Assembly (NCBI GenBank): GCA_910584725.1
Contig: CAJUBE010000003.1
Coordinates: forward strand, 1-64,000
DNA length: 64,000 nt
Source: an uncultured Lachnospiraceae bacterium
GTDB lineage: Bacteria > Bacillota > Clostridia > Lachnospirales > Lachnospiraceae
Direction of reading: 5' to 3'
The notes under the pieces were generated by a model. The model was given only the letters and a program-made list of their open reading frames with translations. It was not told where the DNA came from and did no database searches. The translations under genes and the position numbers were made by a program. Positions 42,419 through 50,352 of the stretch are shown piece by piece (position 1 is the stretch's first letter; each line of letters opens with the position of its first letter).

Positions 42419-42585
42419 ATGAGCGTTTATAAAATTCCCCTGAAATACAGTGCGCCGACGGTCTCCTTAGAAACAGGCTGTTTGAAAAGGCGGCGGAAAC
42501 TTTTGTAGCGCGGGTAAAAAGCCGCGTCCTAAAAAAAATAGAAACCACCGAAGATTTTCAATTTATAGTGGAAGAATACGATTAG
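42419..42585 (+). pseudogene. Possible frameshifted small gene in the 42.15-42.63 kb gap
   Basis: An ATG with AAGGAG ten bases upstream opens a frame reading MSVYKIPLKYSAPTVSLETG but stops at 42508 after an odd Lys/Arg run. Another frame, open from 42433, continues as LFEKAAETFVARVKSRVLKK and ends EDFQFIVEEYD at 42585, which looks like a genuine protein end. This suggests one short gene broken by a frameshift, but no family is recognised. The rest of the 476-base gap holds only short dyads and nothing convincing. Confidence 0.3.
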
Positions 42586-42628
42586 ATTCGTCTGATATAC
42601 TTACTACAAAAAGGCAAGGTACATTTTT

Positions 42629-44494
42629 ATGAGAAAATTAGCGCTGCGCGACGATATATTGATGCAGGTGGAAAAACCCGCCCGCTATATCGGAAACGAA
42701 TACAATTCCGTCATCAAGGACAGGGAAAAAACTGCCCTGCGTTTTGCCATGTGCTTTCCCGACGTCTACGAGATCGGCATGTCCCATCTGGGCATCCAGA
42801 TTCTTTACGGCATGTTAAACGACTGGGAAGACGTCTGGTGCGAGCGTGTCTATTCCCCTTGGGCGGATCTGGATCAGATCATGCGAAAGGAATCCATCCC
42901 CCTGTTTTGTCTGGAGTCTCAGGAACCCGTAAAGAATATGGATTTTCTCGGCATCACCATCCAGTATGAGATGTGTTATACCAATATTTTGCAGGTGCTG
43001 GAGCTCTCCCAGATTCCGCTTCTGGCAACAGATCGCGGGGAGGACATGCCCCTTGTGATCGGCGGCGGTCCCTGCGTCTATAACCCGGAACCGATCGCGG
43101 ATTTCTTTGATCTGTTCTACATTGGCGAGGGGGAGACACAGTATCGGCCGCTGTTCGACTGGTATCTGGAAAACAAAAGAAACGGCGGCACGAGAGAGGA
43201 TTTCCTGCACGGCGCGGCAAAAATTCCCGGTATTTATGTGCCGCAGTTTTATGAGGAACTGTACAATGAGGACGGCACGATTGCAGGACGCCATAAAAAG
43301 TACGAGGATATCCCCGACGTGATCGTAAAAGAGATCGTAACGGATGTGACGGAAGTCTATTATCCCTTAAAACCCGTGGTGCCTTTTATCAAGGTGACGC
43401 AGGACCGGGTCGTTCTGGAAATTCAGCGGGGGTGTATCCGGGGCTGCCGCTTCTGTCAGGCAGGCCAGATTTATCGGCCTGTGCGGGAGCGCGATGCGGA
43501 CAAGCTGAAAGAATATGCGATAGAAATGTTAAAAAATACGGGACACGAGGAAATCTCTTTAAGCTCCTTAAGTTCCAGCGACTATTCCAGACTGGATGAG
43601 CTTCTGGACTTTCTGATCGAGGCGTGCGGGCAGAAACACGTCAATATCTCTCTGCCGTCCCTGCGCATCGACGCCTTTTCGCTTGACGTGATGAGCAAGG
43701 TGCAGGACGTGAAGAAGAGCAGCCTGACCTTTGCCCCGGAGGCGGGCAGCCAGCGGCTGCGGGATGTCATCAACAAAGGGCTGACGGAGGAGGACATCCT
43801 GAACGGCGCCACACTGGCATTTGAGGGCGGCTGGACGCGGGTGAAGCTGTATTTTATGCTGGGGCTTCCCACGGAGACGGAGGAAGATATTCTCGGGATC
43901 GGCGACCTTTCCAACAAGATCGCGGCAGCCTTCTTCGAGGCAGTACCGAAGGACAGGCGTGTGAACGGCAAAGTGCAGATCGTCACCAGCACTTCCTTCT
44001 TTATTCCCAAGCCTTTCACACCGTTCCAGTGGGCGCCCATGTGCACCAAGGAGGAATTTCTCGACAAGGCGCATCTGACGAAGAAAGGCATTATGAGCCA
44101 GTTAAACCAGAAGAGCATCAAATACAACTGGCATGAGGCGGATGTGAGCGTCTTAGAGGGCGTCTTTGCCAGAGGCGACCGCCGTGTGTCCAAAGTTATC
44201 CTCCGCGCTTATGAAAAGGGCTGTATGTTTGATTCATGGAGCGAGTATTTCCACAACGACCTGTGGTTGGAAAGTTTTGAGGAGTGCGGCTTGGATATCG
44301 GCTTTTACACTACCAGACAGCGTATGGACGACGAGGTCTTCCCGTGGGATTTCATAGACTGCGGCGTGACAAGGGAATTTCTGTTGCGGGAGTGGAAAAA
44401 GGCAAAAGACCAGACAGTTTCCCCCAACTGTAAGGTTCAGTGTCAGGGCTGCGGCGCGAACCGGTTCGGGGTGGGGATCTGTTATAAGAGATGA
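42629..44494 (+). CDS. B12-binding-domain radical SAM protein (TIGR03960-type)
   Basis: 621 residues. The N-terminal cobalamin-binding-like domain (about 40-200; RFAMCFPDVYEIGMSHLGIQ, LVIGGGPCVYNPEP) is followed by radical SAM with CxxxCxxC in EIQRGCIRGCRFCQAG. FAPEAGSQRLRDVINKG and the Cys cluster at the end (CKVQCQGCGANRFG) are further family marks. The protein normally works beside, or is fused to, a DUF2344 (TIGR03936) protein; that partner is present but is separated here by a toxin-antitoxin module. The biochemical role is not established; the genomic link to the rng-rplU-rpmA region is conserved. Confidence 0.9.
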   Translation: MRKLALRDDILMQVEKPARYIGNEYNSVIKDREKTALRFAMCFPDVYEIGMSHLGIQILYGMLNDWEDVWCERVYSPWADLDQIMRKESIPLFCLESQEPVKNMDFLGITIQYEMCYTNILQVLELSQIPLLATDRGEDMPLVIGGGPCVYNPEPIADFFDLFYIGEGETQYRPLFDWYLENKRNGGTREDFLHGAAKIPGIYVPQFYEELYNEDGTIAGRHKKYEDIPDVIVKEIVTDVTEVYYPLKPVVPFIKVTQDRVVLEIQRGCIRGCRFCQAGQIYRPVRERDADKLKEYAIEMLKNTGHEEISLSSLSSSDYSRLDELLDFLIEACGQKHVNISLPSLRIDAFSLDVMSKVQDVKKSSLTFAPEAGSQRLRDVINKGLTEEDILNGATLAFEGGWTRVKLYFMLGLPTETEEDILGIGDLSNKIAAAFFEAVPKDRRVNGKVQIVTSTSFFIPKPFTPFQWAPMCTKEEFLDKAHLTKKGIMSQLNQKSIKYNWHEADVSVLEGVFARGDRRVSKVILRAYEKGCMFDSWSEYFHNDLWLESFEECGLDIGFYTTRQRMDDEVFPWDFIDCGVTREFLLREWKKAKDQTVSPNCKVQCQGCGANRFGVGICYKR

Positions 44495-44535
44495 GACATG
44501 AATACGCCGCTTAAAAGAAAATAAGCGAAAAATAA

Positions 44536-44564
44536 TTGACTTTTATATATTTTGCATATACTAT
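44536..44564 (+). promoter_or_regulatory. Promoter of the type III antitoxin RNA
   Basis: TTGACT (44536-44541), a 17-base AT-rich spacer and TACTAT (44559-44564). Transcription should start near 44571, at a 16-base perfect hairpin AGAAGT-TATC-ACTTCT (44571-44586). Confidence 0.75.
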
Positions 44565-44570
44565 GATAGT

Positions 44571-44714
44571 AGAAGTTATCACTTCTGCTGAGGGGTTCGT
44601 CAGATGTACCTGTCTAAAAAAAGCTGAAGAAATTGTGAGGGGTTCGTCAGATGCACCTGTCTAAAAAAAGCTGAAGAGATTGTCAATAAAGGGAACAGCC
44701 ATGTTCCCTTTTTT
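44571..44714 (+). ncRNA. CptI/ToxI-like antitoxin RNA (two 47-base tandem repeats)
   Basis: Two direct repeats of exactly 47 bases (44589-44635 and 44636-44682) differ at only two positions. Each begins TGAGGGGTTCGTCAGATG and contains CTAAAAAAAGCTGAAGA. They lie between a promoter and a hairpin terminator, just before a ToxN/AbiQ-like toxin gene. This is the architecture of type III systems, where the toxin cuts the repeat RNA into units that fold as pseudoknots and bind it. Known CptI RNAs also have about two repeats of similar length, as far as I recall. Some readthrough of the terminator would express the toxin. Confidence 0.8.
44688..44714 (+). terminator. Terminator between antitoxin RNA and toxin gene
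   Basis: AAAGGGAACA pairs perfectly with TGTTCCCTTT around GCCA and runs into further T residues. In type III systems this hairpin sets the excess of antitoxin RNA over toxin mRNA. Confidence 0.85.
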
Positions 44715-44732
44715 ACGTGATGGAGATAACAT

Positions 44733-45233
44733 ATGGAGCCAACGCTATGCTATATTCGGGAAGAATACTTTAAAGCCAACGCATCTTTCCAGAAAATGCT
44801 CGATACGGGAAATGCTGCCAAACAATCCAAAAGAACGCACTTATGTTTGAAAATCGAGTCGACAGAATATAAATTTTATATTCCATTAAGGAATAATCTG
44901 GGCGCTGAAATCCGAAAATACGGAAGAATCGGACATGCCGTTCCATCTGAAAAAAGGAAAAATGCCGGATTAGATTACCGCTATGCGCTTATTGTGAATA
45001 ATGATTCATACATAGAGCTGCAGGCGACAAAGAAAATTCCCGAGTCACAGTATCGGCGTATTAAGACGGACTACTCAAAAATAATTGATGAATTTACTGT
45101 ATATTTGAATGGTTATATAAAGGCGTTGCGAAAAGGTCGAAATGAAAAAGAACCCCTGTACAGAGAATCCAGCCTTATAAACTTTACAGCAGAGCTGAGT
45201 AATATGCAGCGTAGAAAAGAGGTAACCGCATGA
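44733..45233 (+). CDS. Type III toxin-antitoxin system toxin, ToxN/AbiQ (CptN-like) endoribonuclease
   Basis: 166 residues, the usual size. LCYIREEYFKANASFQKML at the N-terminus and the core HLCLKIESTEYKFYIPLRNN match the ToxN/AbiQ pattern of a strand pair ending in Y..PL. Then come YALIVNNDSYIELQATKKIP and a long C-terminal helix with conserved-looking KTDYSKIIDEF. These toxins cut mRNA and are held by their antitoxin RNA; several cause abortive phage infection. GGAG precedes the ATG by seven bases. Directly upstream lie the two-repeat RNA and terminator. The stop overlaps the start of the DUF2344 gene (ATGA), so the module is wedged into a conserved operon. Confidence 0.82.
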   Translation: MEPTLCYIREEYFKANASFQKMLDTGNAAKQSKRTHLCLKIESTEYKFYIPLRNNLGAEIRKYGRIGHAVPSEKRKNAGLDYRYALIVNNDSYIELQATKKIPESQYRRIKTDYSKIIDEFTVYLNGYIKALRKGRNEKEPLYRESSLINFTAELSNMQRRKEVTA

Positions 45234-45925
45234 AAGTCAGAATCAAATTCGCCAAATACGGCGCCATGAAATTTATCGGACATCTGGACATGATGCGCTT
45301 TTTCCAGAAAGCGGTCAGACGGGCTGGCATTGACGTGAAATATTCGGAAGGGTTCAGCCCTCATCAGATCATGTCCTTTGCCGCGCCCCTCGGTGTGGGT
45401 ATTGAAAGCCTGGGAGAGTACATGGATCTGGAAGTGTTGTCCATATCTGCGCCGGAGGATATGAAAGACGCGCTGAACCGGGTTATGGTGGAGGGTGTGG
45501 AAGTGCTTGCCGTGAACGTCCTGCCGGACCAGACGAAAAACGCCATGGCAAGCGTGGCTGCGGCTTCCTACCGCCTGCAGAGGAAGGAGGGCTGCTTTCC
45601 CATTGACGATCTGTCAGAAAAACTCAGACAGTTTTACGCGCAGGATCACATCCCTTATACAAAAGAAACGAAAAAAAGCGTGATAGAGCTGGACTTAAAG
45701 CAGGGCATCTATGAACTCGGCGCGGAGGACGGCGCGATCCACATGCTCGTGGACGCCAGCAGCGGCGGCAACATCAAACCGACGGTGGTTTTTGAAAAGT
45801 TCTGCGCCTTTGCGGGCTGTGAGATACCAGTCTCCGACATTCAGGTGACGAGACTGGAGACCTACACCAATCTGGCAAAGGAGGGGGAACCGAGACAGCT
45901 CGTGCCGCTTCTTTTACAAAATTAA
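45230..45925 (+). CDS. TIGR03936/DUF2344 radical-SAM-associated protein
   Basis: 231 residues. KVRIKFAKYGAMKFIGHLDMMRFF and RAGIDVKYSEGFSPHQIMSFAAPLGVGIES are the DUF2344 signatures. It is the usual partner of the B12-binding radical SAM protein, either as a fused domain or the next gene. Here the two are separated by the type III toxin-antitoxin module, and its ATG overlaps the toxin stop. It therefore probably depends on readthrough of the antitoxin terminator, or on transcription from the toxin-antitoxin promoter. Confidence 0.9.
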   Translation: MKVRIKFAKYGAMKFIGHLDMMRFFQKAVRRAGIDVKYSEGFSPHQIMSFAAPLGVGIESLGEYMDLEVLSISAPEDMKDALNRVMVEGVEVLAVNVLPDQTKNAMASVAAASYRLQRKEGCFPIDDLSEKLRQFYAQDHIPYTKETKKSVIELDLKQGIYELGAEDGAIHMLVDASSGGNIKPTVVFEKFCAFAGCEIPVSDIQVTRLETYTNLAKEGEPRQLVPLLLQN

Positions 45926-45943
45926 ATTTTTTTCAAATTTCCC

Positions 45944-45974
45944 TTGACCTTCCACCTTGTGGAAGCCTTATTCT
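45944..45974 (+). promoter_or_regulatory. MerR-type promoter with dyad operator in a 19-base spacer
   Basis: TTGACC (45944-45949) and TATTCT (45969-45974) are 19 bases apart, the over-long spacing typical of MerR-controlled promoters. The spacer holds a perfect dyad CTTCCAC-CTT-GTGGAAG (45949-45965). The MerR gene itself follows 46 bases later. Confidence 0.75.
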
Positions 45975-46020
45975 GTCCGTGACAGGAGAAAACCGGCGGT
46001 TTCGGCAAGGAGGATGCAGC

Positions 46021-46662
46021 ATGAAAATCAACGAAGTGGAACAGCAGGTAGACATCACGAAGAAAAATATCCGTTTCTATGAACAGCAGGGGCTCTTAAG
46101 TCCCAAGCGCAATATGGAAAACGGATATCGCGACTATTCCGAGGAGGACGTCACCGAACTGAAGAAGATCAAGATGCTTCGCAAGCTTTCCCTTCCCATT
46201 GAAGAGATCAGAAGGATCCAGAAGGGCGATCTGCTTCTTGCTGACGCGCTGCAAAGACAGGTTATCCTATTGGAGAGGGAACGGGCAAGCCTTGAAGAGA
46301 CCACCCGCCTGTGCCGGCTTCTGAGCGAAGAGGGATGCCAGTATACCGCCTTTTCTCCTGACCAATACTTGGAAAGGATGGTTGAAATGGAACAGGAAGG
46401 CACAAAATTCTTAAATGTAAACAGGCACGACATTCTGCAAAAAAAGCTGGCGCCCATGATTTTCGCCGGTCTGGTTATTTTGTTGATGGTTGGGATCATT
46501 GCCTTTACAATCTGGGCATATCTGGCTGACGACATGCCCTTTCTCGCGGCGGGACTGTTTATTCTGGTTCCCGTTGTTATGATTCTGGCGATTGTTGCCG
46601 TGCTGTTACAGAGAATGAAGGAGATTGAAGGAGGAGAAGAGGATGCTGCTCGTAAATACTGA
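46021..46662 (+). CDS. MerR-family transcriptional regulator with membrane-spanning C-terminus
   Basis: 213 residues from the ATG preceded by AGGAGG. The N-terminal MerR winged helix (about 1-70) has INEVEQQVDITKKNIRFYEQQGLLSPKRN. A dimerisation coiled coil follows (about 80-120). Unusually, the C-terminus holds two membrane helices (about 143-166 and 174-196), so the regulator is probably tethered to the membrane. It likely controls its own promoter through the dyad just upstream. The signal is unknown. The 3' end overlaps the YbjQ gene by 20 bases. Confidence 0.88.
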   Translation: MKINEVEQQVDITKKNIRFYEQQGLLSPKRNMENGYRDYSEEDVTELKKIKMLRKLSLPIEEIRRIQKGDLLLADALQRQVILLERERASLEETTRLCRLLSEEGCQYTAFSPDQYLERMVEMEQEGTKFLNVNRHDILQKKLAPMIFAGLVILLMVGIIAFTIWAYLADDMPFLAAGLFILVPVVMILAIVAVLLQRMKEIEGGEEDAARKY

Positions 46663-46957
46663 TTTTATCACAGGAAAAGAACTGGAAACATTGGGAATTG
46701 TCAAGGGAAACGTCGTCCAGTGCAGAAACGTGGGACGCGATTTCATGGCAGGCATCAAGACTTTGGTAGGCGGGGAATTGAAAGAATACACGGAAATGCT
46801 CAATCAGGCAAGGCAGATTGCGATCAAACGCATGGTGGACGAGGCGGAAACCCTGAAAGCCGATGCCATTATCAATATCCGCTACGCGTCTTCGTCGATT
46901 ATGCAGGGTGCGGCGGAAGTCATCGCCTACGGAACTGCGGTGAGATATAAACTATAA
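46643..46957 (+). CDS. YbjQ/UPF0145 family protein
   Basis: 104 residues. The domain (about 1-104) has TDFITGKELETLGIVKGNVVQ and GGELKEYTEMLNQARQIAIKRM, followed by ADAIINIRYASSSI, matching the YbjQ (heavy-metal-binding-like) family, which forms pentamers. The metal link is by family name and not proven. AAGGAGGAG six bases before the ATG supports this start, inside the end of the MerR gene, so the two are translationally coupled. They are likely one regulated unit. Confidence 0.88.
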   Translation: MLLVNTDFITGKELETLGIVKGNVVQCRNVGRDFMAGIKTLVGGELKEYTEMLNQARQIAIKRMVDEAETLKADAIINIRYASSSIMQGAAEVIAYGTAVRYKL

Positions 46958-47037
46958 GGTCGTTTTTCGTTTGACGAAAACACATTGACAACATGCAAGG
47001 GCTATGGCAACATAGTCCTTGAACTATTTTATTCCAT

Positions 47038-47066
47038 TTGTTGAAATAGAGATAATTTGTTATAAT
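47038..47066 (+). promoter_or_regulatory. Promoter of the RNase G-like gene
   Basis: TTGTTG (47038-47043), a 17-base spacer and a perfect TATAAT (47061-47066). Confidence 0.6.
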
Positions 47067-47102
47067 ATACGCGATAACAGCTGCAAAGGAGACATCCCTT
47101 CC

Positions 47103-48296
47103 ATGACTTCAGAAGGTAAGATTCTCATTATAAAACTGCATGGCAGACGCCTCAGCCTTCTTTTAAGGGGCAGTCAGATTTTTTCCGCCCGCGCACAGAA
47201 CGATGCGTCTGTGGCGGTGGGAGACATTTACATTGGAAAAATACAGAGTATTTCCCAAAATATTAACGCCGCTTTCGTTGATTTGGGCAATAAATATCTG
47301 ACATTCCTTCCGATCACCGACGATGCCCCCGCTTTTGTGTTAAACCGTAAGCCGGACGGCAGCTTAAAGGCCGGCGACGAGCTGCCGGTACAGGTCACAA
47401 AAGAACCGATGAAAACAAAGCTTGCAGGCGTGACCACCAGACTTTCTCTGCCCGGACAGTATGCGGTGATCGGCGTAAAGCCAGAGGGATACAAGGACGG
47501 CGTGCAGGTTTCCGCCAAACTGGATGCGGCGAAGCAGGCGCATTTTCGCGGACTGGAGGAGCTTTCACAGATTGCGGAACGCTTCCGGCTGATTGTGCGG
47601 ACAAACGCAGACGCCATGGAGCGGGAGGAGGCGCTTCTGGCGGAGGCACGGTCTCTGGCGGATACGCTGGCGCATATTCTGGAAACCGCGCCGTCACGCA
47701 CCTGCTACAGCTGCCTGTATCGGAATAAGCCGGATTATGTTTCCTTTGTGGAAAATGCCTACCGCAGCGAGTATGATGAGGTTGTCACCGATCTGCCCGA
47801 GGTGTACGATACCCTTTTGGAACCGTGCCGAAGGGCGGATATTCCCCTGCGTCTCTACGAGGATTCCCTTCTGCCGCTCTATAAGCTGTATTCCGTGGAG
47901 CAGCGTATGCAGGAGCTTACCGACAAAAAAGTATGGCTGAAATCCGGCGGCTATCTGGTAATCGAGCCGACAGAGGCACTGGTTTCCATCGATGTCAACA
48001 CCGGAAAGTATGAGACCGGGAAAGATAAGGAGGAAACGTTTTACCGCATCAACAGGGAGGCGGCGGAGATGATTGCCGTGCATCTGCGGGCAAGAAATCT
48101 TTCCGGCATGATCTTAGTGGACTTTATCAATCTAAAGAGCAAGGCGCATGAAACGGAGCTGTTAGAATATATGCGAACCCTGTTAAAAAGGGATCCCGTT
48201 CCAACAAGAGCGCTGGATATGACCGCGCTCGGGCTGATGGAGTTGACAAGAAAGAAAGTGGCACCCAGCCTTGCGGAGCAGCTGCGAAGCCGGTAA
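47103..48296 (+). CDS. Ribonuclease E/G family protein
   Basis: 397 residues, the short G-like form without a long C-terminal scaffold. An S1 RNA-binding domain (about 32-110; GDIYIGKIQSISQNINAAFVDLG) is followed by the RNase E/G catalytic domain. Metal-binding aspartates are in LVSIDVNTGKYE and MILVDFINLKSK. It cleaves single-stranded RNA, probably in rRNA maturation or mRNA decay. AAAGGAG precedes the ATG. It lies upstream of rplU, as in many Lachnospiraceae. The zinc-link Cys pair of RNase E is not evident. Confidence 0.9.
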   Translation: MTSEGKILIIKLHGRRLSLLLRGSQIFSARAQNDASVAVGDIYIGKIQSISQNINAAFVDLGNKYLTFLPITDDAPAFVLNRKPDGSLKAGDELPVQVTKEPMKTKLAGVTTRLSLPGQYAVIGVKPEGYKDGVQVSAKLDAAKQAHFRGLEELSQIAERFRLIVRTNADAMEREEALLAEARSLADTLAHILETAPSRTCYSCLYRNKPDYVSFVENAYRSEYDEVVTDLPEVYDTLLEPCRRADIPLRLYEDSLLPLYKLYSVEQRMQELTDKKVWLKSGGYLVIEPTEALVSIDVNTGKYETGKDKEETFYRINREAAEMIAVHLRARNLSGMILVDFINLKSKAHETELLEYMRTLLKRDPVPTRALDMTALGLMELTRKKVAPSLAEQLRSR

Positions 48297-48369
48297 AAGT
48301 GGTTTTGAAAAACCAGACCGCGGCGTTCCCGATAAAAATAGTGATAAAAGAGAGAGGAAATTGACTGAC

Positions 48370-48945
48370 ATGGAACTCTTACATATGGAGAAGGTAAAGG
48401 ACGGAAAATATTTAAAAAACTACGAATTGACCTACCGAAATAAGGCCGGGCGTGAAAAAAAGTATGAGATTGTCAGCCGCCATGAGATTCCCGGGCCGGA
48501 GGCCATCGGCTGTCATGTCAGCGGCGTCTCCATTGTGGCGTTTCATGAGGGAAAAATGCTTTTACTGCGGGAATTTCGCATGGGCGTCAACCGATTTGTA
48601 TACAATCTCTGCGCGGGCATGATCAACGAGGGGGAATCCCTGGAAGAATGCATCCAGCGGGAGCTATACGAGGAGACGGGGCTTGATATCAAAAAAATTC
48701 ACAGCATTTTGCCGCCGTCCTTTGCCGCTGTCGCCTTTTCGGATGTAAAAACACAGATTGCCTTCGTGGAAGCGGAGGGGGATTTTGAGGATCACACTTC
48801 GGAAAATGAACAGATTACCGCAGATTTCTATACGAAGGAGGAAGTGCGGGAACTTTTGGAGACGGAAGAGTTCAGCTCCCGCGCGCAGATCGCCGCATAT
48901 TTTTTTGCAGGGAATCCTTCATTTTTAAGGCAGATAATTACTTGA
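48370..48945 (+). CDS. Nudix hydrolase (ADP-ribose pyrophosphatase-like)
   Basis: 191 residues. The Nudix box is GMINEGESLEECIQRELYEETGLDI (consensus Gx5Ex7REUxEEXGU). The surrounding sequence (LREFRMGVNRFVYNLCAGMI) is like ADP-sugar pyrophosphatases. The exact substrate is not certain. I use the ATG nine bases after an in-frame TTG; the ribosome site AGAGG is 12 bases away, so the start is uncertain by a few codons. It lies between the RNase G-like gene and lspA on the same strand. Confidence 0.85.
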   Translation: MELLHMEKVKDGKYLKNYELTYRNKAGREKKYEIVSRHEIPGPEAIGCHVSGVSIVAFHEGKMLLLREFRMGVNRFVYNLCAGMINEGESLEECIQRELYEETGLDIKKIHSILPPSFAAVAFSDVKTQIAFVEAEGDFEDHTSENEQITADFYTKEEVRELLETEEFSSRAQIAAYFFAGNPSFLRQIIT

Positions 48946-49010
48946 CTGATTCAGTCATTATCCTGTGAAGTATTGGTAATTTCAAGAGAAAGGAACGTTC
49001 CGTTTTAGCT

Positions 49011-49532
49011 ATGAAAGTAAAGAAACCGCATCTTATTTTGTCCTTACTTGCACTATGCAGCCTGCTTCTTGCAGATCAGTACACCAAACAGCTTGCCGTT
49101 TCCCGCCTGAAAGGGCAGGAACCCTTTGTGATTATCAGCCGTGTGCTGGAATTTTCCTATCTGGAGAACACAGGGGCCGCCTTCAGTTCCTTTGCCGGCA
49201 GACAGACCCTTTTGATCTGCCTGACAACGCTTGTCATTCTACTGCTTATGTGGAAATATCTTACCCTTCCGACGGGGCGGCGCTATCTGCCCATGCGGTT
49301 TTGTATGCTGCTCATCCTGAGCGGCGCGGTCGGGAATCTGATCGACCGGATCCGCAATCACTATGTGGTGGACTTTATTTACTTCGTACCCATTGATTTC
49401 CCGAAATTCAATGTGGCGGACATTTATATTACCGTGGGAGTAGCCATACTTGCGGTTCTTCTGTTCTTTTATTATACGGATGAAGAGCTGGAATCATTGT
49501 TTACGTTCCGCGCAAAACGTGAACCGAAATGA
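49011..49532 (+). CDS. lspA: Lipoprotein signal peptidase (signal peptidase II)
   Basis: 173 residues with four membrane helices (about 7-22, 58-78, 92-110, 138-156). The catalytic aspartates are in GNLIDRIRNHYVVDFI and FNVADIYITVG. ENTGAAFSSF is the third family motif. It removes the signal peptide of prolipoproteins after lipid attachment, and so matures the lipoprotein at 34.0 kb among others. GAAAGGAAC precedes the ATG. Confidence 0.95.
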   Translation: MKVKKPHLILSLLALCSLLLADQYTKQLAVSRLKGQEPFVIISRVLEFSYLENTGAAFSSFAGRQTLLICLTTLVILLLMWKYLTLPTGRRYLPMRFCMLLILSGAVGNLIDRIRNHYVVDFIYFVPIDFPKFNVADIYITVGVAILAVLLFFYYTDEELESLFTFRAKREPK

Positions 49533-49581
49533 AATAAAATACTAAAATCCGGAAAAAACAGCGATATCAGGAAAAAATTGA

Positions 49582-49610
49582 TTGACAAACCGGCATAATC
49601 TGTATATGAT
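49582..49610 (+). promoter_or_regulatory. Promoter of the rplU operon
   Basis: A perfect TTGACA (49582-49587), a 17-base spacer and TATGAT (49605-49610). Confidence 0.8.
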
Positions 49611-49616
49611 AATTAA

Positions 49617-49710
49617 GTGTGCCGCATAACGAGGTAGAAGTGTGCCCTTTGGGCATCACCACAGTTAGCGAGTAAATGAACATAGGTTCATGAATAGGAG
49701 GTGTGCAGAT
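49617..49710 (+). promoter_or_regulatory. Structured rplU leader (L21 leader-like)
   Basis: The 5' untranslated region folds as GTG-TGCCC-TTT-GGGCA-T-CAC (49640-49659) and ATGAAC-ATAG-GTTCAT (49676-49691). The latter lies just before the ribosome site TAGGAGGTG. Firmicutes carry a known L21 leader at this place, probably for autoregulation by the ribosomal protein. Membership in that family is inferred from position and fold only. Confidence 0.55.
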
Positions 49711-50016
49711 ATGTACGCAATCATTGCAACAGGCGGAAAACAGTACAAGGTATCCGAGGGCGATGAGATCAGAGTGGAAAAGCTTGACGTCGAGGTTGGT
49801 TCTACCGTTACCTTCGATCAGGTGATCGCAGTCAGCGATAAAGAACTCAAAGTTGCAGGCGATGTGGCGAACGCGACAGTAACCGGAACCGTTACGGATC
49901 AGGGTAAGGGCAAGAAAGTCATCGTTTACAAGTATAAGAGAAAAACCGGCTACCACAAAAAAAATGGTCACAGACAGCTCTATACGCAGATCAAGATTGA
50001 CAAAATCAACGCGTAA
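49711..50016 (+). CDS. rplU: 50S ribosomal protein L21
   Basis: 101 residues, standard. MYAIIATGGKQYKVSEGDEIRVEKLDVEVGS and the C-terminal YKRKTGYHKKNGHRQLYTQIKI are characteristic. It binds 23S rRNA in the large subunit. The ATG is preceded by TAGGAGGTG; an earlier in-frame ATG at 49690 lies in the leader hairpin. Its stop overlaps the prp start (TAATG). Operon order is rplU-prp-rpmA. Confidence 0.97.
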   Translation: MYAIIATGGKQYKVSEGDEIRVEKLDVEVGSTVTFDQVIAVSDKELKVAGDVANATVTGTVTDQGKGKKVIVYKYKRKTGYHKKNGHRQLYTQIKIDKINA

Positions 50017-50348
50017 TGACCGAGATTACCATTTATAAAAGCAAGGCAGGAGAATACCGAAAATTTACGTGCGATGGCCATGCGGCATATGCGGACTACG
50101 GTCAGGATATTGTCTGTGCAGCCATTTCGGTTTTGGTGATAAACACAGTGAATGCGCTTGATGAGATCACAAAGGAACCGATTCGGGTGGAGACGGATGA
50201 AGAAGCCGGCAGAATCAGCTGCTCTTTTTTGAGGCAGTCTCTGCTTGAAACTTCCGTCGTATTAATGGATTCTCTGTCGCTCGGACTGAGCCGTATTGAA
50301 GCGCAGTACGGGAAAAAACATTGTAAATTGACATTTAAGGAGGTGTAA
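50016..50348 (+). CDS. prp: Ribosomal-processing cysteine protease Prp
   Basis: 110 residues. The catalytic pair His22 (DGHAAYA) and Cys34 (DIVCAAIS) are at the same numbers as in characterised Prp proteins, as I recall. It cuts the N-terminal extension from ribosomal protein L27. That substrate is encoded next and indeed carries the extension. The gene overlaps rplU by one base and ends four bases before rpmA. Confidence 0.94.
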   Translation: MTEITIYKSKAGEYRKFTCDGHAAYADYGQDIVCAAISVLVINTVNALDEITKEPIRVETDEEAGRISCSFLRQSLLETSVVLMDSLSLGLSRIEAQYGKKHCKLTFKEV

Positions 50349-50352
50349 TACC

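Noticed and set aside
44589..44682. Two 47-base direct repeats as a short CRISPR array
   Set aside because: The repeats are directly adjacent with no spacer, and they sit between a promoter and terminator before a ToxN-like gene. A type III antitoxin explains them fully.
23491..48957. Short odd-centred palindromes (GACTGACTTAGTCAGTC at 23491, ACCGACTAAGTCGGT at 31065, TGACTGATTCAGTCA at 48943) as a second repeat family
   Set aside because: In 64 kb one expects about one 8-bp and about four 7-bp palindromes with a one-base centre by chance; their resemblance is limited to GACT.
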